A stretch of 64,000 nt of DNA from Piper betle (Eukaryota > Streptophyta > Magnoliopsida > Piperales > Piperaceae): positions 1 to 64,000 of the forward strand of contig JAURVB010000724.1 of the NCBI GenBank assembly GCA_033002965.1, read 5' to 3'. Shown here piece by piece: positions 12,991 through 24,476 of this stretch. The stretch's first letter is position 1. The number at the start of each line of letters is the position of its first letter. Below the pieces are notes generated by a model that was given only the letters and a program-made list of their open reading frames with translations, was not told the DNA's origin and did no database searches. The translations under genes were made by a program, and so were the position numbers.

Positions 12991-13126
12991 TGTAGCATTA
13001 TTTTTCACAAAATAAATAAATAAATAAAATAAAAATAAACGTATGGAATACTACAAATCTTCAACATCCATCTGCATTCCTTATTCAGAATAAAATCCAA
13101 GAAGACCTTATCTCTACGTAAGTATC

Positions 13127-13578
13127 AAGGGATATTAGCCAAGTGAGTTGAGTCAAGTTTAGCTTGAATCGAGTTCAATAGGCTTCTAACCGACTCAAAT
13201 TTGAGTCAAATATAATAAAGCTCAAGTTTTATTTATCTATATTTTTTAATATAATTTAAAATAAAATTAGTTTGAAAGATTAAATAGTTCAACTGCATAT
13301 TAATCAAAAACCAAATAATTTGTTCGTGCATGAAATTATTATGTTGTCATGTGGAATCGTCACTAGGACATAATTTTAATTATTATTGTTTATATTTTAA
13401 ATAAATAACTATGTAAAAAATATAAAAAAATATTATTTGATGTGCAATATTATCGAACTTCAAGCCGAGCTGAGCTGAAGAGGACCGTCTCGCCTGATTT
13501 GAGTGTAAACTTAACTTTGATTCAAACCAAACAAGTTAAACATTGAGTGAATTCGAGTGAGTTCAGTTTAGCACCCTA
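13127..13578. mobile_element. Old non-autonomous hAT-type element (MITE)
   Basis: About 450 bp with imperfect terminal inverted repeats. The left end reads AAGGGATATTAGCCAAGTGA and the right end, reversed, reads TAGGGTGCTAAACTGAACTC. The internal sequence is rich in GAGTC and GAGTTC variants, the composition of the better preserved element at 61779-62377. The flanking octamers TAAGTATC and AAACTATC agree at six of eight positions, fitting a worn hAT target duplication. Boundaries are uncertain by one or two bases. Confidence 0.55.
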
Positions 13579-15991
13579 AACTATCGAGATAAAATCAGGT
13601 GATAATATAAGTATGAACCGCGAATATTATGCTTCAATAGGAAGGTGTGGCCAGCACACCCCACCCCAAAATATTTATTTATTCATAAGTAAGATCATAG
13701 TTGATTATTATCACAGTAGCTACTTCATAATAGGATGATAGTAATACTAGTGATCACAATATTAAGATATCTATTTGGGGATAAACAATGTCAAGATTTT
13801 TTTGGCACAATAATGTTTTTTTACATTCAAATATGGCATGAATCCTCGCAGTATGTGGTTTCCGAACATATTTGCAAAATCATTATCCAATCTATGTACC
13901 CAACAAACATAATGCATATTATTACTTATCTTATAACAAAGTCGAGAATAGGATTGCAAGTGGTTGGTCAATTTACTGTTTTACCGACCATATTAAATTA
14001 AATTGAAATAAAATAATTAAATATACTTTTTACAATTTATAAAAAATGTTAAAAAATGGTAAATATAACCATATTATTTTTATTTTGAAATGACGGGTGG
14101 TAGAAGCATCTGCCATTAAAACTTTACTGATTAATCATTTTATTTTTTGAAAAAAATAAAAAATGATCATATTGATATATATATATATATATATCAATAA
14201 GAAGTAATACTATTAGTATGTTTAATTATAATTTCATATTATTAATCCTTTTAAAAGTTAATTTAATATAAATATATAGTTTTGTCGTGGTAAGGGCTTT
14301 ATCTTACCAAAGGTTTGTGTGGTTTAAATCAAAATTTACTGTTTGTTAATCCTTTACTGGCAATCACAATTTGATTAAAACAAAAGTTCAATGGTAAACT
14401 ATGTGGTAATAGTTAATAGTCAAAAAATTAAAAAATAATAATAATAAATGCCTTTAATTATATGGTAATCACATACGATTACACCGTAATCACACCACTT
14501 GCATTCGCAGCCGAAGTCTATCAACTGCTTCCGGCATAAACGAATTCACGGTTGGTACTAGGTCGTCAAACGTCATCTAGCAAAGTTGAACTATCCAGGA
14601 AGAAATTTGCTGGTGTCATTTGGGTAGAAAAAATATAAAATTGTTGGTGTCACACTCCAAAAGTCACGGCGGACCAAATAGCTTCTTGCAGACTACTTCA
14701 GTAGCTTGTTAAGGTTTGTAACTAGTCGTGTCAGTTTCCCAAATTCGATCTCCAATTTTCGAAACACTATTCTATTCATTATAAATTTCAACTTGTTTCC
14801 CGAGCTACAGACAGATGTGCTTTACTCTGCCAATAAAAATATTATAGAGTTCCTTAAAGTCATGATGATGCCTGGTTGGAAAATTAAAATGGGCTTAGAT
14901 ATTTTACGTAGTCATATGCAACTTTTATTCTTTAAGTTCCGCTGGTGTTGTAATGAGTGTGCTCATTCTCCAGCCAATTGGGCGATATTGAGTACAACTG
15001 AATATGTATTTTGGTGATGTTATTAATAGTTTTGGTATTTCAAAAAAAGAAGTATAAATTGTGTCCAGCTTCTTGTACCCTCTAATAAACTCTCTGTTGT
15101 AAGGTTTTTTGTTTCATATCAAGTTAAAAAAATAGACATGAAACACAACGTAATTAAGTCGACGATCTAAAAATACTTCTAGTCTTCGTTAGTCATCACT
15201 AGCATCTTATAAATAGTTGCCCACTCAACTATGTTGCATTAGCAGTGAACCGACCAATCAAAATAAAACAAATTTTGTTAGCAATCATATATACAAAGTT
15301 TCGTAGTCAGGAAATAAAAATCATACAAATTATGCTAAATTTTCATCAAATTGCTACATCCACACCTTGTGAAATTGATGATAAGTTAGCGCCCACAACC
15401 ATTTTCAATGTAGTACACAAGCCACATAAACAAAATGCCACATTTGGTTACCCGATTGATCCATAAACTAACTCATTTTTTCCTTTGTCCATTTGCATCT
15501 ATTCTCATTAAGAAAAAAATACAAACTAAAATTTACTCTCTAATCAAAACTAGGGGATCCAACCAAGTAAAATAAAATAAAACAAATTATTATAATTTAT
15601 CTTCTTATTTAAAGTCCTTTAAAATTGTAGGCTCTCTCTAAGCTATCAAAATTGATGTCTTTCTATTTCTAACATTTAGCTGCACATAACGCAACATCTT
15701 ACCTAGTTTCTCTAAAAACCATGCACCGAATTGCACGCCTGCAGACATGAAGTAATATTTTCTGCATCATCATTGCACAAGCTAAGGCATTAAAAGAGAA
15801 ATTATAAGATAAGAAATTTTCATGCAACGCAAAAAATATTCCTAACCAATAATCTACAAATATACTATTTCCATCCAAGCAATCATAATGGGAATGTCCA
15901 AAATCAGATATCCGTTCATTCATAAGTTGACTTGCATAACTTACACTAATCAAGAGAAGCATCCGCTGTCTCAACCTTCACGTTCGATTGA
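13579..15991. other. Intergenic DNA downstream of SHH2, no gene seen
   Basis: Mostly AT-rich. There is an (AT)n run at 14174-14196. A less AT-rich block at 14500-15015 holds a 103-codon reading frame (14706-15017, +) that I do not recognise and do not call as a gene. The 3' UTR of the minus-strand SHH2-type gene should lie in the last few hundred bases, near 15600-15991. Confidence 0.5.
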
Positions 15992-17309
15992 CTAATACCA
16001 GCCCTCAAGCTTCAAGGGGCAAGGAACTTTTTCAATCATCTCCTCCCCAACGATTTCTGCCTTACCCTGTACTTGTGGCATTTGAGGCACCAAATTAGTA
16101 GGATTAATACTGGATCCAACAAAAGTAGGATCTTTTGACGCATTCCGCAGATTCATGGATACAAATTCCTTCGATGGATGAAGTTGTTGCAGACGATAAT
16201 CTGTTTCTGGTCTACGACAAACCTTTCTTAGGGGAACAATTTCCTGGAATCACGGTAAAACACCCATTTTCTTTTCATAAATGTGCTCAATCCAAGGAAA
16301 AAGAAACGGAAGTAGCACCAACAGGAAAATTGTCAATAGCTATACCTCAGATTGATCATGATCATAGCGAACAAGAAACCTACACCGACATCCTCGCACA
16401 TCATGTCTCCGTCTTTGAGCATCAAGAACATGAGCATCAAAGTACAGAGCCTGCTCTTTACCTTCCTGAGATCAAGCAAAGTTAAAACTCATTATATGTT
16501 TCACCCATGCCAGTATAAAGCTGTTTAAATACATCAATCACAACGATCATGGTAATAAATGATAAACAACGTCAAATAATACCTGGAAACAGAGAACAAG
16601 GTCTCCAGGAAGCACAACAACACACTCAGCTGCCTCACAAGGGAGAGACCTCTGCCTTACACACTTGCGCACATTAACCCATTCATCTTCCTCTGAACCA
16701 AACCCGGAAAATCGAACACGAACTTCCTGAAGTAAAATTCAAGCATTGTCGTTGCCTATATTAATCAATTAATAATTTGAACAAACAAGAAATTACTTGA
16801 ATAAAAAAACACACTATGAACAAAATTACAAAAACAGACATCATAGAGTTGTGCAGGCATCTGCGGTTGTATTTACAAATTGGTTGCCTTCGCATTTAAG
16901 GCCATGACACAAACACTTGAGAAACAAAATGGCATGACTTAGGACACAAGCCCAAAAAGAAGAAAAAAAATGATGCCTCTCAAACCATCATATTGACATC
17001 ACGTGATGTTTCAAAATCATGAAAGGAAACTCTGATTTGTGATATAAATAAAATAAGAATAAAATCCGATAATATATATAAGAAAATGATAGGATGTGAA
17101 CCCTTTTTTATTTGTGAACTTCAATCATAGGCATCAATTTTTCATCCAACGGTTCACATTAGGTAGTTATTGATGGAACTACTCATAACTACCACCTATA
17201 ATTCCTCAATTTCCACCATTAGATGAAAAATAATCAGCCATGATACAATTCACAAAGTTCACATTTAAAAAGGTTAACACTCCCGTATGTGTGTGTGTGT
17301 GTGTGTATA

Positions 17310-17346
<37 letters not shown>

Positions 17347-20300
17347 TGCCCTATTATAAGCTACAAAGTAGGCAACTTACCACATCTCCCCAATGAGATG
17401 GACCTTGGGATCTCATCTTGTATCCAGAGTTCCATCTCATGGTTGAGAGGTGTATATGTCTGCCTACTTGGTCAATCAAAATCTATAACTAATATATTAA
17501 ATTATGATAGTCTATCTCATTATTCAACAAGAATTTATTTATAAAATTAAAATTTATCCTTAATAAAATGGGAACTCAAGACTAGCCTCTGACTAAAAGT
17601 AGAAGATTTAACCAATTAAAATATAACAAAAAATATATATATTATATTATTATAGTATATCTTCTCATTCAGGCTCTATTTTTAAAATTAATCAAAATCT
17701 ATAAAATCTATATCTTAGATATTAAATATTAAATTATTATAGTTTATCTCATTATTTAATAAGAGATTATCTATAAAAATTAAAATTATTAGATATGCCA
17801 TTGTAAGCTACTAAGTAGGCAGCTTACCACATCTCCACCATGAGATGGACCTTGGGATCTCATCTTGTATCCTGAGGTCCATCTCATGGTTGAGAGTGTG
17901 TAAGTCTACTTGCTTAGCACCTCATACTAGACTTTATATATATGTACGTGTTTATTGGTTTAGCTTACCTTCCTTAATCCACTGTCAATGGACAAAATTT
18001 TGGTTAAAGAACCAGTCGAAAAAGAATCATTGTTCTATAGAACTCACTAAGCAAATATCTCCCACAAGACCCTTAGTGCCACAAACTCAATTGATCAACC
18101 ATGTAATGTGAAGTTGAATACAAAGTAGTCAAGCCAGAATATTGGTGATGTTTAGTTGTGTGCCAAATCACCCTGAAGCCAATCAGACACAGTAAAGTTA
18201 GATGCTTGCTTTTAATAAGCTACGACACTGTAAAGGAATTTTAATTAATAATAGCGGTTGAGAGTCCATTCCACCATAGAAGCTTATATTATATAATGAC
18301 TAGAAAGTGCAACCTTAAAGGTTATGAAAGTATTGACAGCCCCAGGAATAAGAAATACAGCTCAAATAGGCAACATCACACAAATGTGAATAGTATCTAA
18401 CAACCGGCAAGCAAAAAGTTTTCATTCATAACAATTCTCAGGCAAATCTGAGTTAAGTATAAGAGGAAAGAAAGAATTGAAACAGGGCAGATCAAAACTC
18501 TATTTTATCACTGTCGCCAAGTTCTTTACAGCAGGCGAACCGTGTATTGTTAGAATTTAATTTTTCACATATTCCCTGAGAAGGTGAAAGTAAAGAGTGT
18601 GATGGGGAATGGCAGAAGGGACAAAGTTGGCGATACAGATTTTCATAGGACAAACTAAAAGGGTAAAAGGAAGAAACCTGTCCACGACAGGGGAATGAGC
18701 GGCTTCTCACCGACATGCCAAGCATGGGCAACGCCCGACTCCTCACCAACAACAAGCTTTAGAATCATTCAATTCTCTCAAGCACAAAGCATAATTTTAT
18801 TCAAGATTATTAAAAATGCCCATGGCCTATGACATGTATTTTAGATTCAAGAGATGTGCTAAATAAGTAATCAACTATGATAAGGACTCTCAATAATAAG
18901 AAAGTTCAAAATTAAACTCCTACTCATAATAGAAAGCCTAACTCAAGTAAAAACCATACTAGAATAAAACTTAACCAAAATAATAAATATTTCCTAATTC
19001 TTGTCCTACATCAGAGTGGCAATACAGTCACCCGTATGAAAGTTCAGCCACTTCTTTTGTTGTCTATAGAATAGAGTTACCAAGAAATAGTTAATATTAC
19101 CGGGTCACCTGTCTCAAACATTCTATGTGATATGAAGTTGGCAACATCATACCTGGATGAAAAATATAAAAACAATAAGGCGTAAGCTTGTTATCTTGTT
19201 TCTTCAATTTTAACATGTTAAAACTTTTGCTGCAAATAAGAGCTATATAAGTGCACTACAGACCTACCCACCATGACAAAAAAGCTGCAAGTCTTGCTGA
19301 CAGAAGAAATAATATATATATGCAAAAAAAATATTCCAAAAAAAAATGATACAACATACTTGAAAAATAGTCACCAACGGATTATTTCATTTCCAAAGAT
19401 TCAGTTAAAGGCAGATAAGTCAGCATCAAATTTACAAAGGAAATCATCTACTTTTTAAGTCTTGGAGACAGGGTTTACAGCACTTCAACTTGTTCAAAAA
19501 CAAAAAGTTGAGACAATAAGCATGTAAGGAGAGTCATTAGACAAACTTTTTAACTCTTGCATGCTCTTTCTAGGCTATAAGGCATTCCAAATCATTGATA
19601 ATGTTTCCAGAAACTATCCATGTAGTATAGTTGAGAAAAAGTTGTGCAGCTAGTGATTATGTTCTTTGGGAGCTCATCACATATTCGCCCAACAAATTAG
19701 ACTTAAAAGGTTATTTTTTAAATTATCATCTTAGTATCTTATCTTTATGAGTTTATCTTTATAAATGGAGTTCCAGCTGATCATTCTTAACCATTAAATT
19801 TATCCCTGACTAACCTCTACCAGGAGCTGATACAAGAAGCTTCTAAGAATTTTTGTCAAAACAAAATAAAATAAAGTCAGCCCAAAATTCTGAGAGAAGA
19901 AAAACACATCATTGACAACACGGAGGCTAAATGAGACAATTATTAAGTGCAGATAAATTTAGATGCCTACAAATTTATCCAATTTTAATTTCACAATGAG
20001 TTCAGATGCAAAGGCATCAATCATAAAATGGTAAAGACCAGAGATAATGGCCTACTAACCATGCTCCATCCCGAGCTGATTTAGCTTCAAATTCCATTTG
20101 ATTACCTTCCAATGCATCCTTTCCTGCAAAAAGAATTCACAATCAAATTATACCCAACTTGTGCCAAAAATTATTTGTGGATATTAAATAGGAAATTAAT
20201 ACATTTTACTTTGCATTAACAACAAGTGAAAAAAAATTGACAACTACGTGGGAAATGCTATATTAAGCTCACAAACAGCATTTTGTAATTGAAGATTACT

Positions 20301-22301
20301 ATGTAGAAGTTAGGAGAACAAATTAAAGAGAAAAATTTTTAAATAAAAAAGAAAAAGAAAAAAGAAAGAAGAAAGGGAAAGAAACTCTTAACAAATCAAA
20401 AAGGAATAGGAGAGGTAACCAAGATAAAACTTCATTAATTCATAAAAATCTAAATCTACATCAAAGGTCTAAAGCCACATTTTTAGACTAAATTTGAAGT
20501 CCTAAGACAAGATTTTTATAAGACTAGAATAAAGAAAGACTCCCAAAATAACATGACCATAATAAAACTACTACTTAATTTAAAAATAAGGAACATTCAA
20601 AATAAAATACTACTCTATATAGAATTTACTAAGACAAAAAAATATCCCAATTCATGATAGTGCCTTGCATGTTCCTGCGTTAGTATGTTGCTCGGTTTTA
20701 AACTGCACCCCCATAAGTGGCCTGTGTTAGAGAGAGACCATAATGTTATAGATAAACCCCCCTTTGAATAATGAAATAGATTATAATGATCTAATATCTA
20801 AAAATTAATTAGATTCGATTTTAAAGATAAACTGTAATTGAATGAGAAAATAGACTATATTAATTGGTTCTTTTGTCATTTTTGTTGTATTTTAATTGGT
20901 CAACTCTCATACTTTTCATCAGAGCGCGACTTTTAGTTTCTCTTTTATTAAGATGAGTGGATAGGTATTGTGCCCACTATTTTAAACAACAAGACAAATG
21001 TAAGGCTTATTGCCTGTAGAAAAATAAAATAATGGAAGCTTGGTGATCAGAGATTACCATGACCTTTATTTATAGCCATGTACAACTTACAAAAGTGGTA
21101 ACAAATTACAACCATAATCACTAATTTCTAGGATACCATCTAGACTTGTTGATAAGGTCATACATTCAAATTCTTAACTACAAACTAAAGACTAGGACAA
21201 CAAATCAAAAATCTTCCAACACACCGCTGAAACTTTAAAATTGCAAACAAGTTGGTCTGAACCCAAAATTGGTAACAGTTTCTTAGGATCCTATTCTCAT
21301 GTTTAGTTCCTTGACCTTCAAATAACATATATTACTAGAAACGAGTCAAACAAATTAATTTATAACAAAAAAAGCACTAAAATAATATTAAGCAAACATT
21401 TTTCCAGTAGTGACACTGAGGCTTTGAAAAGTTGCCTGATGATACAGCAGCAGTAACAGGCACGTTTCTTGTTTGAGCAGGGTCATCACGAAGCACGGGA
21501 GTGACACTTAATTTTCCAGGAGCCTTAAATAATTTTGTTCTTTGTGCATACCTCCTGTTTTGAAACCAATTCCATACCTGTACCAATTACAGCAAGAAGT
21601 AAACATAAACAATACACAAGACCATCAATGGAGAATGAACAGCTGAAATTACTTGCAAACCTGTTTTGGCTGCACAACACTTTTGCCAGCTCTATCCGTG
21701 GAGGAGCTTCATCATAGAAGTACCAAAAAAAAAAAGAATGCTCGTAAGTAAATATTCTGCAGCACATGGCTTATCTAAATGGTAAAATGACTTGGAAAGT
21801 ACCTAAACTTTTCTGCGAGAGAGCAGATAAGTTCACGGGACGGAATCGCATTATTTGTCTCCTGCAGGCACGCTTCCATCTCCAGCACCTGGTAAAGCAA
21901 GCAGGTCGTAAGAAAAACAATTAAGCCAACTACAAGGGGAATTAGTACATAATTGGCACCAACCAAAACTAACTTCTATCTCAGCACTTAGGAACACATA
22001 ATACAGTTTGTACCCGAGAAGGTTGTACCCTAGGCCCTTATGTAGCAGTACCACCTATTTTTTTGTTCAAAACAATATTTCTGAAACCTTAATGCTTGTA
22101 CTAATAACACACACCAATCATGCAATTAGTGCCAAGAACGAACTGCACAGTCAGATTTACCTAATAAGACACAGAAAATAACGATCGAAAAAATGTGGGA
22201 TTGGAACAAATAATGCAATAATGTATAGAGAAGGAAGAAAGGCATACCTCAGAAGGTGCGAAACGAAAGGAAGGGCCTCCGCCTTGAGGGGGACGGCCCA
22301 T
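15992..22301 (-). CDS. SHH2: SAWADEE homeodomain protein, SHH2 type (nine exons recognised)
   Basis: Nuclear chromatin reader of the SHH1/SHH2 family, which links histone H3 marks to RNA-directed DNA methylation. Exons (minus strand): 22301-22248, 21888-21803, 21706-21661, 21577-21417, 20123-20060, 19152-19101, 16726-16583, 16465-16346, 16243-15992, with GT/AG borders. ATG is at 22301 and stop TAG at 15994-15992. Exon 1 begins [14 protein letters not shown], the SHH2-type N-terminus. Exons 2-4 form the divergent homeodomain, ending [13 protein letters not shown]. Exons 5-9 form the SAWADEE domain: [64 protein letters not shown]. Phases agree at every junction except exon 4 to 5, where a short exon or another donor was missed. 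The protein is about 325 residues, a normal length, and no stop is seen. This is the only gene here that looks functional. Confidence 0.9.
17093..17287. mobile_element. Candidate MITE in SHH2 intron 6
   Basis: About 195 bp with imperfect inverted ends. The left arm reads GATGTGAACCCTTTTTTATT then GTGAACTT...TTTTTCATCCAACGGT. The right arm, reversed, reads GGGAGTGTTAACCTTTTTAA then GTGAACTTT...TTTTTCATCTAATGGT, so the arms pair over roughly 60 bases with gaps. No clear target duplication was found, so the family (Mutator-like or hAT-like) is undecided. It lies in the 2.4-kb intron between exons 6 and 7. Confidence 0.5.
17286..17342. repeat. (GT)n(AT)n microsatellite
   Basis: About 20 bases of GT repeats run into about 37 bases of AT repeats with one interruption (TATATATGTATATA), directly beside the candidate MITE in SHH2 intron 6. 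Confidence 0.9.
17341..17470. repeat. Intronic direct repeat, copy 1, with degraded foldback
   Basis: About 130 bp repeated at 17789-17930 with roughly 448-bp spacing. It contains the shared core GATGGACCTTGGGATCTCAT. The inner arms at 17386-17405 and 17428-17447 are inverted repeats of each other, but with more mismatches than in copy 2. Confidence 0.75.
17789..17930. repeat. Intronic direct repeat, copy 2, with near-perfect foldback
   Basis: Second copy of the repeat at 17341-17470. Its arms CTCCACCATGAGATGGACCT (17833-17852) and AGGTCCATCTCATGGTTGAG (17875-17894) are reverse complements with one mismatch in 20, separated by a 22-base loop. The stem would form in the SHH2 pre-mRNA on either strand. 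Confidence 0.8.
20124..21416 (-). other. SHH2 intron 4 with an unresolved junction
   Basis: Exon 4 ends in phase 2 if the donor is at 21416, while exon 5 needs one leftover base. No donor in exon 4 gives an open join that keeps the conserved [11 protein letters not shown] stretch. A small extra exon probably lies in this 1.3-kb interval. The interval is otherwise AT-rich, with a purine run at 20340-20390. Confidence 0.5.
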
Positions 22302-22350
22302 TGGCAACGCTCAAAAGGTGGCCCCGCTCGCGCCCGGGCTCCGATCAAAT

Positions 22351-22565
22351 CCTGGGTATTAAACATAGGATTTTCATTTTCAAAAGAAACACTAAACAAG
22401 TAATAAAATAGGATGATGATAATAATGGAAGAATATGGAAAGGAGGTCACAAAGAAGAAGAGTCAGAAATAAGAAGAATTGTACCCCTCTGTATTTTACC
22501 GGCGACTGCTTGCTCCGCCGGCCACGCAGCTAGCACCGGACCGCCACCCCCCACAGCCCTGTAAG
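22351..22565 (-). promoter_or_regulatory. SHH2 5' UTR exon, leader intron and probable promoter edge
   Basis: Upstream of the SHH2 start, the minus strand has a G+C-rich block (22565-22500) ending GCCG before GTAAAATAC, a good splice donor. A matching acceptor TACCCAG lies just before 22351, from where the transcript would run through a G+C-rich leader to the ATG at 22301. This predicts a leader intron of about 150 bases. The G+C content falls sharply beyond 22566, where the transcription start is likely. A TATA box was not identified with confidence. Confidence 0.5.
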
Positions 22566-23547
22566 AACGAAAGTCCTTTTCGAAAATTGTTGGATTTAGT
22601 TTGGGCGACTCTTATTTAATTATTTATTATTGAGTGGGTGCACTCTAAATATGTTTCTGGATAATCCAGACCTTATTCTTTTTTCCCTTGACAATTTAGA
22701 CTTTATTAGGGAGACTAATTATATTTCTTAATAATGATAAAAATTATGTTCCCGGTGATTTTAGGGTAATTATCAAATTTACAAATAATTTATTATTATA
22801 TGTGATAAAAACTTAGATTATCATCGCACTGCGCCTGAAACACTTATAATTTTTTTAAAACGTCTATATTGATAGTATTTAAAATTAAATTTATAAATAA
22901 TTATTTATAAATAGTGTTTATATTATTAATTTAAAATGATTATCTTAAATATTGACATCATGTTTACTAACTTTATATACTTTATTTTGTAAGTCGATGT
23001 AGCCATACTTATCAAATGTTAACCTTATCAAATTTATGCACTATTATGTTTATAAAATTTTTATAATTTTACATAATTTTATTATATATGTTATGTTTAT
23101 TAGATAATCATAGAGGAGAGAAAATGGTGATCAATATGAATAAAGATTTTCATATATAATATTTTGAGTTTATCTTTATCAAAAAAATAGTACTAATAAA
23201 GTATTATGTGTGGGCACAAAATTAATCACATGTGAAAGAAAGCTGAAAATGAAGGAAAAGTAAAACAAATTAGTCTGCTATAGTATATACTAGAATAAAT
23301 TATAATTGTCAACGGTTTTCATAAAAAAATATCAATAACTTTTTAAAGTATCAAAATAGAAGTTAACAACATGCGGCTAGGGAAATGACATGCATTTCAA
23401 CCAATCTTTGATAGCTAATTTTGTTAGAACATTGTCTAGCCAGTTATTAATAAGACGCAAAATTAAATGGATGAAAAGCTTTTTTGATAAAATTTATTAA
23501 AATATATAATAAAGTATTTATAAATCAATTATTAAAAATAAATAATT
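22566..23547. other. AT-rich intergenic DNA
   Basis: Upstream side of SHH2. Very AT-rich with no gene or element end recognised. It may include distal promoter sequence of SHH2. Confidence 0.5.
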
Positions 23548-23649
23548 GTTTCTTCAGAGGCATCTAATAAAATTGGAACGATATAAAAATGATTAGCATG
23601 GCCCCTGCAAGGATGACATGCATAAGTTGATAAATAGTCCAAATTTTTT
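23548..23649 (+). pseudogene. U6: U6 snRNA-like copy, probably a pseudogene
   Basis: About 102 bases match plant U6 spliceosomal RNA from its 5' stem-loop to the terminal T run. Blocks kept exactly include AATAAAATTGGAACGATA (with one change just before it), GATTAGCATGGCCCCTGC, AAGGATGACA and GTCCAAATTTTTT. Differences from plant U6 include a degraded 5' stem, loss of GC in the CTGCGCAAGG turn, ATAAAAATG instead of ACAGAGAAG at the ACAGAGA box, and changes in the 3' domain. A TATA-like TTTATAAAT at 23518-23526 lies near -30, but the upstream sequence element (RTCCCACATCG) is absent at the expected place. The damaged ACAGAGA box, essential for 5' splice-site recognition, argues against function. 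Confidence 0.88.
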
Positions 23650-24471
23650 ATCAAATAATATGATGTAGTTTTTGGTTTAATATTACTTATATTTTATAAA
23701 AAAATAAATAAGCATCTTACATGTTAAAAGACATCTAATTAAAGTAGAATTATACTACTCTAATAAAGCAATAACAAAAAGTAACCTAAAACCTTTAAAT
23801 TAAGTAGTTGTTAATATGTAAATCCTAAACTAAGCAGGTTTTAAGAAAAAAAAACAGTTTGAGTTGGTCAAATTTATAAAATCTATATGAATCAAAACAT
23901 ACTCTAAACTAGCATATCATTGGTGCGTTGAGTGGAATACGAGAAATTTTGTTTCAAATATTTTAATTTATTTTAAATATATAAATTACATTATTAAGTA
24001 AATTAAAATTTTAGAAAAATGGAGATAATAATTTAAAAATAGTTGTATAATTATAATTGGAGTCATTGTAGATAAAAATAGAAATTTTGTAATTAAAAAT
24101 TGAATTTAAATAAAATAAAAAACTAAAATTTGATAATAAACATAAAAAATTTTCAATAAAATTCAAAAAACTAAAGTTTTCTAGAATTATAAATTAATAA
24201 CCAATAAGAAAACATTATGTAAAGTTTTCCCATATATTAAAAATTCAAAATTAGATAAAAATGTCAAAAATGGTAATGTTTTTACAAATATAAATCTATA
24301 ATTGGAGGAAAAAGCATATTACCTTACTATGAGAAATATACATTATTTTAAATATTTAATTTTTTAAATTATATATAAATATGTTTTAGACAAAATAATT
24401 ATTATTTGAGAGTCCAAGTATACAAATCCAAAAAAGTAAATATAAAAAATAAAATATAATTTAAGTTGTAA
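23650..24471. other. AT-rich DNA, no feature seen
   Basis: Strongly AT-rich sequence between the U6-like copy and the solo LTR at 24477. No exon, RNA or terminal repeat was recognised. Confidence 0.5.
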
Positions 24472-24476
24472 GACCC

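Noticed and set aside
14706..15017. 103-codon reading frame on the + strand
   Set aside because: No recognisable domain, no splice or promoter context, and ordinary AT-rich composition around it.
20640..20721. Possible missing SHH2 exon after an AACACAG acceptor (minus strand)
   Set aside because: It opens in phase with exon 4 but meets a TGA without a donor that would give the phase needed by exon 5, and shows no family motif.
23548..23649. Functional U6 gene
   Set aside because: The ACAGAGA box and the 5' stem are altered and the upstream sequence element is missing, so it is listed as a pseudogene.
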